NCBI RefSeq assembly: GCF_036178845.1
Contig: NZ_CP108070.1
Span: forward strand, 9,548,001 to 9,612,000
Reading direction: 5' to 3'
DNA: 64,000 nucleotides
Source: Streptomyces sp. NBC_00271
GTDB taxonomy: Bacteria; Actinomycetota; Actinomycetes; Streptomycetales; Streptomycetaceae
The notes under the pieces were generated by a model, which saw nothing but the letters and a program-made list of their open reading frames with translations, ran no database searches and had not been told where the DNA came from. The translations under genes were made by a program, and so were the position numbers. Every line of letters begins with the position of its first letter. The first letter of the stretch is position 1. Of the stretch, positions 25,173 to 33,859 are shown piece after piece.

Positions 25173-26260
25173 CCGAGCTCCACTTGTGGCTGCGCCACGA
25201 GATCCGTACGACCGAACGGCGTACCCCGATCGTGCCCTCGGACGCCCGACGGCTCGTCGAGAGCGGTGTGACGCTCACGGTCGAGGAGTCGCCGCAGCGG
25301 GTCTTTCCCATCGAGGCGTACGAGGACGCCGGCTGCCGGGTCGCGGAGGCGGGCTCCTGGGTGTCGGCGCCGCCCGAAACGGTCGTCGTGGGTCTGAAAG
25401 AACTCCCCGACGGGCCACCGGCCCTGACACATCGCCATGTCTTCTTCGGGCATGCCTACAAGCGGCAGCCGGGGGCAGCGGCGCTGCTCCGCAGGTTCCT
25501 CGCCGGGGGCGGGGCCCTGCTGGACATCGAGTACCTGGTGCACGACGACGGGCGCAGGCTCGCCGCGTTCGGCTACTGGGCCGGATACCTGGGCGCCGCC
25601 CTGGCGGTGCTGCACCACCGGGGCAGCCTCAAGGCACCGTTGCGGCCCATGTCGAAGGAGGAGCTGGACGCCGAACTCGCCTCGGAGGTGGGGGAGTTGC
25701 GTGCCCTCGTCATCGGCGCGCTCGGCCGCAGCGGCCGGGGTGCCCGGGTGGCGCTGGGTGTGGCCGGGGTCGAGCCCACCTGCTGGGATCTCGCCGAGAC
25801 CCGTGAGCTGGACCGACCGGCGCTGCTGGCGCACGAGTTGATGGTCAACACCGTGCTCACCACCCGGCCGATCCCGCCCTTCCTCACGGACAGGGACCTC
25901 GACGAGCCCGGCCGCCGGCTGCGCACCCTGTGCGACGTCACCTGCGACGTCGGCTCCCCCCTGAACGTGCTGCCGATCTACGACACCACGACGGACTGGG
26001 CGCACCCCGCCCGCCGCATCCGCGAGCGGCCCGCCCTCGACCTGATCGCCATCGACAATCTGCCGTCGCTGCTGCCGCTGGAGGCGAGCGTCGACTTCTC
26101 GGCGTCGCTGCTGCCCCAGCTGCTGGAGTTCGGGGTCGGCGGACCGTGGGGGCGCTGCCTGGACCGCTTCCACGAGGCGTGCCGCGCCCTCGAAGCCGAG
26201 GAAGCCGAGGAAGCCGAGCAAGTCGAGCAAGCAGAGGAAGGGGAGTCGCGTGATGTCTGA
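25169..26260 (+). CDS. Saccharopine dehydrogenase, L-lysine-forming type (LYS1-like)
   Basis: 363 residues. The N-terminal AlaDH/PNT-like part (LRHEIRTTERRTPIVPSDARRL, then VVGLKELPD and HRHVFFGHAYKRQPG) is characteristic of LYS1-type enzymes that interconvert saccharopine with lysine and 2-oxoglutarate. DVTCDVGSPLNVLPIYD matches the C-terminal family motif. It carries an acidic repeat tail (AEEAEEAEQVEQAEEGE). ATG overlaps the preceding stop; its stop overlaps the LYS9-like start by 8 bases. The genes together could make a saccharopine route. Confidence 0.87.
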   Translation: MTELHLWLRHEIRTTERRTPIVPSDARRLVESGVTLTVEESPQRVFPIEAYEDAGCRVAEAGSWVSAPPETVVVGLKELPDGPPALTHRHVFFGHAYKRQPGAAALLRRFLAGGGALLDIEYLVHDDGRRLAAFGYWAGYLGAALAVLHHRGSLKAPLRPMSKEELDAELASEVGELRALVIGALGRSGRGARVALGVAGVEPTCWDLAETRELDRPALLAHELMVNTVLTTRPIPPFLTDRDLDEPGRRLRTLCDVTCDVGSPLNVLPIYDTTTDWAHPARRIRERPALDLIAIDNLPSLLPLEASVDFSASLLPQLLEFGVGGPWGRCLDRFHEACRALEAEEAEEAEQVEQAEEGESRDV

Positions 26261-27404
26261 GGTGACGGCCGCGAGCGGCACCGTCCACTGGATCGGCGCG
26301 GGCCTGTCCACCGGCAGCGGTCTCGCCGCGACCTGCGACGCCGCCGACGGCGTACGCCTGTGGCACCGCACCGAGGAGCGTGCCGCGCGCAGCCTGGAGG
26401 CGCTGGGCCTGACCGGGCGGGCCGAGCCCCGCGCGTACACACGGGAGGCGCTCGCCGCCGAGCTCGCCCCCGGAGACGTCGTCGTCTCCATGCTGCCCGC
26501 ACCCGAACACGCCCCGCTGCTCGCCGTCTGTGTCGAGCGCGGCGCCCACTTCGCCTGCTCCAGCTATGTGTCGGACGCGGTCCTCGACCAGGTGCCCGCG
26601 GCCGAGGCGGCGGGAGTGGTGGTGCTGACCGAGTGCGGGCTCGACCCGGGCATCGACCACCTCTTCGCGCACAGTCTGATCGCCCGGGCCGAGGCCGAGA
26701 TCGGCGCCGGGTCGGCCGCCTCGTACCGCCTCACCTCGTACTGCGGCGGCATCCCCGCCGTGCCCAACGACTTCAAGTACCGCTTCAGCTGGGCACCCGC
26801 GGGCGTGCTCAACGCTCTGCGCTCGCCCGCCCGCTATGTCGAGGACGGCGCCGAGACCACCGCCGACCGCCCCTGGGAGGCCACCCGCGCCCACCTGATC
26901 GACGGCGAGACCTTCGAGGTCTACCCCAACCGCGACAGCGTGCCCTTCGTCGAGCAGTACGGGCTTCCCGGCACCTGGAAGCCGGAGACCTTCGTGCGCG
27001 GCACCCTGCGCCTCGACGGCTGGCTGCGGGCCTGGGACGCGGTCTTCGAGGAGTTGAAGGCGGGCGACGACCGGCGGATCACCGCCCTCGCCCAGGAGCT
27101 GGCCAACACCTATCCGACCACCGACGCGGACCGTGACCGGGTCGTCCTCGCCGTCTGTCTCGACGTGCGCGGCGGCTCCGGCGCGACCTGGTCGGGGCGC
27201 TACCTCCTCGACCTCGTGGGCACCGCCGAGGAGAGCGCCATGGCCCGCTGCGTCTCCCGCACGCTCGCCCTCGGGGTCCGCCACATCCTGGACGGTTCGC
27301 TCCCGCCGGGGCTCGCCCGCGCCGCGGAGACGGCGGAGCGCTCCGAGCGGTGGCTGGCCGAACTCGCCCGGGAGGGAGTGCCCTTCACCCTGCGCGCGGG
27401 GTAG
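26253..27404 (+). CDS. Saccharopine reductase-like protein (LYS9-like)
   Basis: 383 residues. An N-terminal NAD(P) Rossmann start VHWIGAGLSTGSGLAA, then VVSMLPAPEHAPLLAVCVERGAHF and ECGLDPGIDHLFA, with the substrate loop TSYCGGIPAVPNDFKYRFSWAP, all features of saccharopine reductases that join or split saccharopine and aminoadipate semialdehyde plus glutamate. The ATG at 26253 has GGGGAG 7 bases before it; a GTG just upstream at 26250 is possible. Together with the LYS1-like protein, both halves of saccharopine metabolism are present, unusual outside eukaryotes. Confidence 0.87.
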   Translation: MSEVTAASGTVHWIGAGLSTGSGLAATCDAADGVRLWHRTEERAARSLEALGLTGRAEPRAYTREALAAELAPGDVVVSMLPAPEHAPLLAVCVERGAHFACSSYVSDAVLDQVPAAEAAGVVVLTECGLDPGIDHLFAHSLIARAEAEIGAGSAASYRLTSYCGGIPAVPNDFKYRFSWAPAGVLNALRSPARYVEDGAETTADRPWEATRAHLIDGETFEVYPNRDSVPFVEQYGLPGTWKPETFVRGTLRLDGWLRAWDAVFEELKAGDDRRITALAQELANTYPTTDADRDRVVLAVCLDVRGGSGATWSGRYLLDLVGTAEESAMARCVSRTLALGVRHILDGSLPPGLARAAETAERSERWLAELAREGVPFTLRAG

Positions 27405-27410
27405 CCGGGC

Positions 27411-28637
27411 TCAGTCGAGCACCGCCTCGTGCACGAGTCGCTTGAGCTCGGGATAGATCGAGTGGGACGAGGTCGGGCGGACCTGGGTGTAGAACTGCAC
27501 GGTCAGGTCGTGGCGCGGGTCGACCCAGAAGGTCGTACTGGCGACCCCGCTCCAGCCGAACGCGCCCTCGCTGGACGGCGACCGGGTGATCTCGGGGTCC
27601 ACCACGACGGAGACCCCGAGCCCGAAGCCGAGCCCCGCGTTGCCGGGCTCGCGGTGCAGCGCGCTGCCGAAGGTGCGGCGGTCGACGCCGCCCGGGAGGT
27701 GGTTGGCGGCCATCGTGTCCACGGTCTCCGGCTTCAGCAGCCGGGCCCCGTCGAGTTCGCCGCGACGGCGGAGCATCTCCATGAAGCGGTGGTAGTCGTA
27801 CGCGGAGGCCACCATGCCGCCGCTTCCGGAGAGGAAGCGCGGGCGGCCGTGCAGAGGGAGCCCGGCGATCGGGGTGATACGGCCCTCGGCGTCCTCGCCG
27901 TACAGCTCGGCGAGCCGCCCGGCCTGCTCGTCGGTGACGCAGAACCCGGCGTCCGTCATCCCCAGCGGCCCGAAGATCCGCTCGGCGAGGAACGCGTCGA
28001 GGTCCTGCCCCGACACCACCTCGATCAGGCGGCCGAGCACATTGGTGGAGACCGAGTAGTTCCACTCGGTGCCCGGCTCGAACTGCAGGGGCAGGCCCGC
28101 GTACACGTCGCAGGTCCCGGCCAGGTCCGCGCCCGGCGCCACCGACGACTCCAGACCGGCGTCGCGGTAGAGCGCGTCGACGGGGTGGGAGTGGTAGAAG
28201 CCGAAGGTCAGACCCGAGGTGTGGGTCAACAGGTGTCGGATCAGGAGGGGTTGCCCGGCCGGGCGGGTCTTCATGTCGGCGCCCGACCCGCTGACGTACA
28301 CCCGGGGGTCGGCGAAGGCGGGGAGGAAACGGGCGACGGGGTCGTCGAGCCGGAAGCGTCCCTCCTCCAGGAGCATCAGCGCGGCGACCGAGGTGACCGG
28401 CTTCGTCATCGAGTAGATCCGCCACAAGGTGTCGGTCTCGACGGGGAGTCGGGCCTCGCGGTCGCGGTGGCCGTACGTGGTGAGGTGCGCGACCCGGCCG
28501 TGCCGGGACACGGACACGAGGTAGCCGGGCAGCCGGAGGTCGTCGACCAGGTGGGAGAAGTGCTGGTCCAGTCGGGCCAGCGCCTTCGGATCAAGGCCGG
28601 CCTCGCGCGGCTCGACCTCTTGTCGCAGATGTCCCAT
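27411..28637 (-). CDS. Serine hydrolase of the beta-lactamase/esterase class C family
   Basis: 408 residues, no signal peptide. The catalytic SxxK is in YSMTKPVTS (about residue 77) and the YxN-type motif in WNYSVSTNVLG; GLHG-like GFGLG is near the C-terminus. Such proteins act as esterases, D-aminopeptidases or transesterases such as LovD homologues rather than as true beta-lactamases. It is convergent with the LYS9-like gene, 6 bp apart. The substrate is unknown. Confidence 0.87.
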   Translation of the reverse strand: MGHLRQEVEPREAGLDPKALARLDQHFSHLVDDLRLPGYLVSVSRHGRVAHLTTYGHRDREARLPVETDTLWRIYSMTKPVTSVAALMLLEEGRFRLDDPVARFLPAFADPRVYVSGSGADMKTRPAGQPLLIRHLLTHTSGLTFGFYHSHPVDALYRDAGLESSVAPGADLAGTCDVYAGLPLQFEPGTEWNYSVSTNVLGRLIEVVSGQDLDAFLAERIFGPLGMTDAGFCVTDEQAGRLAELYGEDAEGRITPIAGLPLHGRPRFLSGSGGMVASAYDYHRFMEMLRRRGELDGARLLKPETVDTMAANHLPGGVDRRTFGSALHREPGNAGLGFGLGVSVVVDPEITRSPSSEGAFGWSGVASTTFWVDPRHDLTVQFYTQVRPTSSHSIYPELKRLVHEAVLD

Positions 28638-28694
28638 GGTTCTCCTCCGGACTGCGGCTCTCGGACTCGCTCGTCCTCATCGTCTCGCTCGCCC

Positions 28695-30107
28695 TCATCG
28701 TCTCGTACGGACTTCGCGGGCGGCGTCGCCGGGTGGGTGACCGGCGGGTCGCCGCTCGGCGACCGGTGCGTCGCCGCGGCCCGGAAGCCGCAGCGCCGAC
28801 AGCGCGCCGACCGCCGTGAGGGCCGCGAGGACGGTCAGCGCGGGGCCCATGTCGACGCCGGCCAGGCCGACGAGCGTGGTCGCGACGGCCACCCCCACCG
28901 TCGGTCCGACGTTCATCGCGGTCTGCTGGAGCCCGCCCGCCACCCCGGCCGACCCGGCGGACGCGCAGCGCACGACGACGGCCGTCGCGCTCACCATCAC
29001 CGCGACGAACCCCGCGCCCAGGAGCAGGAATCCGGCGCCGATCGCCAGGTCCGTCGAGGCGCGGTCGAGCCGGGACAGCAGCAGGACGCCGAGGAGGAGC
29101 AGCAGCATCGCGGTCCCGGTCGTGCGGCGCGGGCCGTAGCGGCGCAGCAGTACGGCGGAAACCGGCGCGCCAAGGACCATCATCACGGCCAGCGGGAGCG
29201 CACGCAGACTGCTCTGGAGCGGGTCGAGGCCGAGCACGTCCTGAAGGTAGTAGGTGCTGACGAAGAGCGTGCCGAACAGCGCCGCGGAGGCGCACACGAG
29301 GGTGCCGAGCGCCGCGCCGACCGTGGGGGAGCCGAGCAGGCCGGGCGGCACCAGCGGGCTCGCCGCGCGCCGTTCGTGCCGTACGAACGCGGCTGCCGCG
29401 ACCGTCGCGACGACCGGACCGAGCACGGTCTCCGTGAGCCGGCCGGTCTCCGGCTGCACGACGAGCGTGCGCACCAGGGCGACCAGGGCCACCGCGAGCA
29501 GCGCCGCGCCGGTCAGGTCGAGTCCGGCCGCCGAGCCTGTGACCCGGGGCGCGTCCCGGACGGTCAGGGCCAGGGCGGCCATGACGAGCGCGGGTACGAC
29601 GTTCAGGAAGAAGAGGGCCCGCCAGCCCAGCTGGGTGACCAGCGCCCCGCCGAGGAGGGGACCCGCGGCGGCCGCGAGACCGATGGCGCTGGTGCGCAGC
29701 GCGATGGGCATGCCGAGCCGGTCGGGCGGGTAGGCCGCGCGCAGCATCCCGAGCGTGGCGGGCTGCGACAGCGCGCCGAAGACCCCCTGGGCGACCCGCA
29801 GTCCGATCACCCAGCCGATGTCGGGCGCAAGCCCGATCCCCGCCGACGCCGCCCCGAACCCCACCATCCCCACGGCGAAGACCTGTTGGTGGCCGTACCG
29901 GTCCCCGAGTCGCCCCGCGAACACCAACAGACTGGCCACCGCGATGAGATAGCCGGTACTGGTCCACTGCACCTGCGCGAACGACGCGTGCAGGTCGCGC
30001 CGCAGCGTGGGCTGCGCGACGGTGAGGACGGTTCCGTCCAGCGCGACGATCACGGCCCCGACGACGCTGTTGGCCAGCGTGAGACGGCGCCGCGCCGAGG
30101 GGTTCAC
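28695..30107 (-). CDS. MFS transporter, DHA2 (14-TMS) drug efflux type
   Basis: 470 residues with about 14 hydrophobic segments, DHA motif A-like GRLGDRYGHQQVFAVG, and motif C-like ALRTSAIGLAAAAGPLLGG. GTG at 30107 overlaps the TetR stop (GTGA), so the two are coupled; the longer frame to 30203 lies over the TetR gene without homology. A TetR/MFS pair like this usually is a self-regulated efflux system. The substrate is unknown. Confidence 0.9.
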   Translation of the reverse strand: MNPSARRRLTLANSVVGAVIVALDGTVLTVAQPTLRRDLHASFAQVQWTSTGYLIAVASLLVFAGRLGDRYGHQQVFAVGMVGFGAASAGIGLAPDIGWVIGLRVAQGVFGALSQPATLGMLRAAYPPDRLGMPIALRTSAIGLAAAAGPLLGGALVTQLGWRALFFLNVVPALVMAALALTVRDAPRVTGSAAGLDLTGAALLAVALVALVRTLVVQPETGRLTETVLGPVVATVAAAAFVRHERRAASPLVPPGLLGSPTVGAALGTLVCASAALFGTLFVSTYYLQDVLGLDPLQSSLRALPLAVMMVLGAPVSAVLLRRYGPRRTTGTAMLLLLLGVLLLSRLDRASTDLAIGAGFLLLGAGFVAVMVSATAVVVRCASAGSAGVAGGLQQTAMNVGPTVGVAVATTLVGLAGVDMGPALTVLAALTAVGALSALRLPGRGDAPVAERRPAGHPPGDAAREVRTRR

Positions 30108-30682
30108 CGCTCCTCCGGCCCGAGGTGCGCGTCCAGCGCGGCATCCAACAGGGCTACGAAGTCGGTTGTTCCCGTGGCGAGTTGGAGGCTGCCCCAGCCC
30201 CACAGCTGGGCGATCCCGTGCAGGTTCGCCCAGAGGGCGCCCGCGACGAGCGCGGCGTCGGCCTCGGGGCGTGCCCGGCCGACCAGGTCCACCAGGACGC
30301 CGAACAGCGGCAGGCTGGTCTCCCGGAGCCCCAATGTCCCACTCTCCAAGAGATCATGACGGAACATCAGCTCGTACATCCCGGGCTGAGTGAAGGCGAA
30401 ATCGAGATAGACCCTCCCCAGCGTCGTGAGCTGGGCGCGGGGACTCGCACCTCCGTCGGCCAGCGCCTCCGTCGCCCGGGCCCCCAGGTCGGCGAAGCCC
30501 CGGCGCGCGATGGCGGAGAGCAGTTCCAGATGGGTCGGGAAGTAGCGGCGCGGGGCACCGTGGGAGACGCCCGCGCGACGGGCGATCTCCCGCAGGGTCA
30601 GAACCTGCGCGCCCTGCGTGGTCACCAGGTCCACGCCCACCTCGATCAACCGGGCCCGCAGCCCCGTGTCCGCTTCACTCAT
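30104..30682 (-). CDS. TetR-family repressor of the adjacent efflux pump
   Basis: 192 residues. The HTH reads LTLREIARRAGVSHGAPRRYFPTHLELL (residues about 28-55), followed by a TetR_C-like helical domain. ATG at 30682 is preferred; GTG at 30688 is an alternative. Two perfect palindromic sites at 30704-30740 lie just upstream between this gene and the divergent PPOX gene, so it probably represses itself, the MFS gene and the PPOX gene. Confidence 0.92.
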   Translation of the reverse strand: MSEADTGLRARLIEVGVDLVTTQGAQVLTLREIARRAGVSHGAPRRYFPTHLELLSAIARRGFADLGARATEALADGGASPRAQLTTLGRVYLDFAFTQPGMYELMFRHDLLESGTLGLRETSLPLFGVLVDLVGRARPEADAALVAGALWANLHGIAQLWGWGSLQLATGTTDFVALLDAALDAHLGPEER

Positions 30683-30703
30683 GGACACTGTCTACCAGTA
30701 CTC

Positions 30704-30740
30704 GTAGACGGTGTCTACGATTTTGGTAGACGGTGTCTAC
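30704..30740. promoter_or_regulatory. Two palindromic TetR operators
   Basis: Two identical copies of GTAGACGGTGTCTAC (30704-30718 and 30726-30740), each a perfect 6-3-6 inverted repeat, have centres 22 bp apart. A related half-site GTCTAC lies at 30688-30694. They fill the divergent promoter between the TetR and PPOX genes. Confidence 0.85.
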
Positions 30741-30781
30741 GTGACGGGAATGGCCATGCGTTCCCCGGGGTTGAGCGATAC

Positions 30782-31222
30782 ATGACTCAGGACGCGACGC
30801 AGGACACACTGCTCAAGCTGCTCTCCGAGTACGACGGCGGAGTGCTGGTCACCCTCAAGAAGGACGGCCGGCCCCAGCTGTCCAACGTGAACCACGCCTA
30901 CGATCCCGATGAGCGGATCGTCCGGGTCTCGGTCACGGACGACCGCGCCAAGACCCGCAATCTGCGCCGGGATCCGCGGGCCTCCTACCATGTGACGGCC
31001 GAGGACCGTTGGGCGTACACGGTCGCCGAGGGCACCGCCGAGCTCACTCCCGTCGCCCGGGACCCCCACGACGAGACCGTCGAGGAACTGGTGCGGCTCT
31101 ACCGGGCGGTCCGGGGCGAGCACCCCGACTGGGACGACTACCGGGCCGCCATGGTCAGCGACGGCCGGCTCGTCCTACGGCTCCACGTGGAGCGCGCGTA
31201 CGGCGTCCCCCGCGGACGCTGA
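30782..31222 (+). CDS. PPOX-class F420-dependent oxidoreductase-like protein
   Basis: 146 residues, a split-barrel FMN/F420-binding domain: LLSEYDGGVLVTLKKDGRPQLSNVNHAYD, then VRVSVTDDRAKTRNLRRDPRASYHVT and the C-terminal AMVSDGRLVLRLHVERAYG, the signature of the actinobacterial PPOX family. It likely reduces small quinone or nitro-type compounds using F420. Its promoter contains the TetR operators, so it probably is co-controlled with the pump. ATG start at 30782 has a weak RBS. Confidence 0.85.
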   Translation: MTQDATQDTLLKLLSEYDGGVLVTLKKDGRPQLSNVNHAYDPDERIVRVSVTDDRAKTRNLRRDPRASYHVTAEDRWAYTVAEGTAELTPVARDPHDETVEELVRLYRAVRGEHPDWDDYRAAMVSDGRLVLRLHVERAYGVPRGR

Positions 31223-31240
31223 GCCGAGGGTCGAAGGGAT

Positions 31241-31286
31241 CTCCGCGCACACCGGCCGCCCCTGAACCCGGCCGGGGTGCGCGGAG
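31241..31286. terminator. Bidirectional hairpin terminator between convergent genes
   Basis: Arms of 10 bp (CTCCGCGCAC / GTGCGCGGAG) plus an inner 7-bp stem (CCGGCCG / CGGCCGG) separated by one A-G mismatch. It lies between the PPOX gene and the convergent MHS transporter gene. Confidence 0.75.
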
Positions 31287-31380
31287 TGGCTCTGTGTAAC
31301 CGCGCTGTTTCTTTCCGCTTGTTCCGGGCGATGTTCTTGCCGAAAGCGTCCGCTGTCAACCGTGCCCCCCTGTCGGGCGG

Positions 31381-32733
31381 TCAGGCGGTCACGGCCTCGT
31401 GCTTCGCGGCGTCCTGGGGCGCCCGCTCGCCCAGTTGCTCCGTCGGCACCGTGTGCGTCTCGCGGGCGGTGAGCGCGGCGAGCACCGGCGGGACGCACAG
31501 CGCCGCGGTGAACAGTGCCACGGACGACCAGTCGTCGCCGCCCGGCCCCGCGATCTGCGCGGCGAAGGTGACCGCGAACCCGGCGACGGCGAAGCCGATC
31601 TGCGTGCCGATCGCCATACCGGAGAGCCGGACGCGGGTGGAGAACATCTCGCCGTAGAAGGACGGCCAGACACCGTTGGCCGCGCTGTACACGACACCGA
31701 AGGCGAGGATGCCGAAGAGCAGGACGAGGGGGTACGAGCCGGTCGAGATGGCCCACAGGTAGGCGAACATCAGCACGGCGCTGCCCGCGGCGCCGATCAG
31801 AAAGACCGGACGGCGGCCGATCCGGTCGGAGAGCGTGGCCCAGGCGGGGATCGCGCCGAGGGCCACGATGTTGGCGAGCGCGCCCACCCACAGCATCTGC
31901 GTGCGCGACAGCCCGACCGAGTCGCTCGTGCCGTACGCCAGCGCCCAGACCGTGAAGATCGTGCTGACCGAGGCGATCAGGGCGCCCGCCACGACCCGCA
32001 GGACGTCCGCCCAGTGCTCGCGGAGGAGCACGAGGAGCGGCAGCTTGGGAACGCCCTCGCTCGCGGCCTGCTGGGTGAAGGCCGGCGTCTCCTGGAGCGT
32101 GCGGCGGATGACATAGCCGACCACGGCGACCGCGACGCTCGCCCAGAACGGCACGCGCCAGCCCCAGGAGAGCAGTTGGTCCTCGGGCAGCGCGGCGACC
32201 GGCAGGAACACCAGGGTCGCCAGGAGCTGGCCGCCCTGGGTGCCGCTGAGGGTGAAGCTGGTGAAGAAGCCCCGGCGGTGGGGCGGCGCGTGCTCCAGCG
32301 TCATGGAGTTGGCGCTCGCCTGCTCACCGGCCGCGGAGATGCCCTGGAGGACGCGGCAGAGCACCAGCAGGACCGGGGCGAGGCCGCCGACCTGGGCGCG
32401 GGTGGGCAGACAGCCGATGAGGAACGTCGACAGGCCCATCAGGATCAGCGTGAAGACCATGATCTTCTTACGGCCGACTCGGTCGCCGAAGTGGCCGAGG
32501 AAGAGCGCGCCGACCGGGCGGGCCGCATACGCGACGCCGAACGTGGCCAGCGAGAGGAGGGTCGCGGTGGCCGGGTCCGACTCGTCGAAGAAGACCTTCG
32601 GGAAGATCAGGGCCGCGGCGCTGCCGTAGATGAAGAAGTCGTAGTACTCCAGGGCGCTGCCGATCCAGGCGGCCATGGCGGCCTTCCGGGGCTGGCCGGG
32701 TGGCGCGTCGAGCGGGACGGCGGGGACAGACAC
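31381..32733 (-). CDS. MHS-family MFS transporter (shikimate/aromatic acid type)
   Basis: 450 residues, 12 predicted membrane segments. It starts KAAMAAWIGSALEYYDFFIYGSAAAL, the metabolite:H+ symporter pattern, followed by GALFLGHFGDRVGRKKIMVFTL. GTG at 32733 has AAGGAG 6 bases upstream; the longer frame to 32868 has no family match. It lies near a shikimate dehydrogenase and a 3-dehydroshikimate dehydratase, with a shared operator, so it likely imports shikimate, quinate or protocatechuate-type acids. Confidence 0.92.
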   Translation of the reverse strand: MSVPAVPLDAPPGQPRKAAMAAWIGSALEYYDFFIYGSAAALIFPKVFFDESDPATATLLSLATFGVAYAARPVGALFLGHFGDRVGRKKIMVFTLILMGLSTFLIGCLPTRAQVGGLAPVLLVLCRVLQGISAAGEQASANSMTLEHAPPHRRGFFTSFTLSGTQGGQLLATLVFLPVAALPEDQLLSWGWRVPFWASVAVAVVGYVIRRTLQETPAFTQQAASEGVPKLPLLVLLREHWADVLRVVAGALIASVSTIFTVWALAYGTSDSVGLSRTQMLWVGALANIVALGAIPAWATLSDRIGRRPVFLIGAAGSAVLMFAYLWAISTGSYPLVLLFGILAFGVVYSAANGVWPSFYGEMFSTRVRLSGMAIGTQIGFAVAGFAVTFAAQIAGPGGDDWSSVALFTAALCVPPVLAALTARETHTVPTEQLGERAPQDAAKHEAVTA

Positions 32734-32882
32734 GGCGTGCTCCTTCGAGGGAACTCCGGGGACGGGAGTGACGGAGTGACGGAGGGGAGAGGTGCCGGGA
32801 CCCTGGGGGTGTACGGGTCGGCCGTGCCGGATGCGACGAGTCTGCTCGACGGTGGGAGGTCTGCTCAACGTAGCGCGTCCGG

Positions 32883-32906
32883 CTAATTAACCCACTGGAT
32901 AGTTAG
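32883..32906. promoter_or_regulatory. Operator-like CTAA-N16-TTAG site upstream of the transporter
   Basis: CTAA and TTAG half-sites are 16 bp apart. The same arrangement, exactly the same length, occurs at 33815-33838 upstream of the shikimate dehydrogenase gene. This suggests one regulator, presumably the TetR protein between them. Confidence 0.55.
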
Positions 32907-33037
32907 TAGCGGATGGCTACGGATGTTGCGCCCACGTTTCCCGGGTGTCAAGAGGTCGTACTGAAGGATCTTTCCCGGCCGTGCCCCGGCCCGGCCCCGG
33001 AGCGAGGCACGGAGAGGGGGTGACGGTCCTGCCGTTC

Positions 33038-33703
33038 TCAGTCCTCCGTGCGGTCCGCCGTCAGATAGGCGATGACCATGTCGCCGAGCATGGTCCGGTA
33101 GTGCTCCCGCTGGTCGGGGGCGACCAGGTCACGGCCGAAGAGGGCGCCGAAGGTATGCCGGTTGGAGACCCGGAAGAAGCAGAACGAGCTGATCATCGCG
33201 TGCAGGTCCACGGCGTCGACGTCGGCCGTGAACAGCCCCGACTTCCGGCCGGTCTCCAGGATGCGGCGGATCACCTCCAGCGCGGGCGAACCGATCTTCC
33301 CGAGTTCCTCGGACGCCGCTATGTGCTCCGCCTCGTGGATGTTCTCGATGCTGACCAGCCGGATGAAGTCCGGATGCGCCTCATGGTGGTCGAAGGTCAG
33401 CTCGGCGAGCCTGCGGATGGCCGCGACCGGGTCCAAGTGCTCGACGTCCAGATCCTGTTCGGCCCTCCGGATCGCGGAGTACGCGCGCTCCAGAACGGCC
33501 GTGAACAGCTGCTCCTTGCCGCCGAAGTAGTAATAGATCATCCGCTTGGTGGTGCGGGTGCGGGCGGCGATCTCGTCGACGCGGGCACCGGCGAAGCCGG
33601 CGCGGGAGAACTCCTGGGTCGCCACGTCGAGAATCTCGGCCTTGGTCCGGGCGGCGTCGCGGATGCGCCCGACGGGCCGTGCAGGTTCTTCGACGCTGGT
33701 CAT
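33038..33703 (-). CDS. TetR-family regulator of quinate/shikimate genes
   Basis: 221 residues. The HTH region reads ILDVATQEFSRAGFAGARVDEIAARTRTTKRMIYYYFGGKEQL (residues about 24-66), followed by a TetR_C domain. It lies between the transporter gene and the divergent dehydrogenase gene, and a matching inverted repeat occurs at both promoters. It probably represses the shikimate/quinate genes until the inducer, such as dehydroshikimate or protocatechuate, is present. The family resembles regulators of aromatic acid catabolism. Confidence 0.9.
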   Translation of the reverse strand: MTSVEEPARPVGRIRDAARTKAEILDVATQEFSRAGFAGARVDEIAARTRTTKRMIYYYFGGKEQLFTAVLERAYSAIRRAEQDLDVEHLDPVAAIRRLAELTFDHHEAHPDFIRLVSIENIHEAEHIAASEELGKIGSPALEVIRRILETGRKSGLFTADVDAVDLHAMISSFCFFRVSNRHTFGALFGRDLVAPDQREHYRTMLGDMVIAYLTADRTED

Positions 33704-33814
33704 CGGCTTCCTTCGGGCGAGGGGGTCAGTGCCCGCGATTGTAGAAGCAGGGTCTGCCGCCGTGGTCCCGAGTTCCGGGGCGGGCCTTCCCGCGAGCTCG
33801 GGATGCTGATATAG

Positions 33815-33838
33815 CTAACGTACTAGTTCGTACATTAG
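33815..33838. promoter_or_regulatory. Operator-like CTAA-N16-TTAG site upstream of the dehydrogenase
   Basis: CTAA and TTAG 16 bp apart, with an additional inner inverted repeat GTACTAGTTCGTAC. It lies between the TetR gene and the shikimate dehydrogenase gene and overlaps the likely promoter, 22 bp before the GTG. Confidence 0.6.
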
Positions 33839-33859
33839 TGAGCGCTCAGGAGGTCCGCC

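Noticed and set aside
27429..30359. Very long open frame (976 codons) on the plus strand
   Set aside because: It lies antisense to the serine hydrolase and MFS genes, is low-complexity (Arg/Glu/Gly-rich), and reflects high GC, not a gene.
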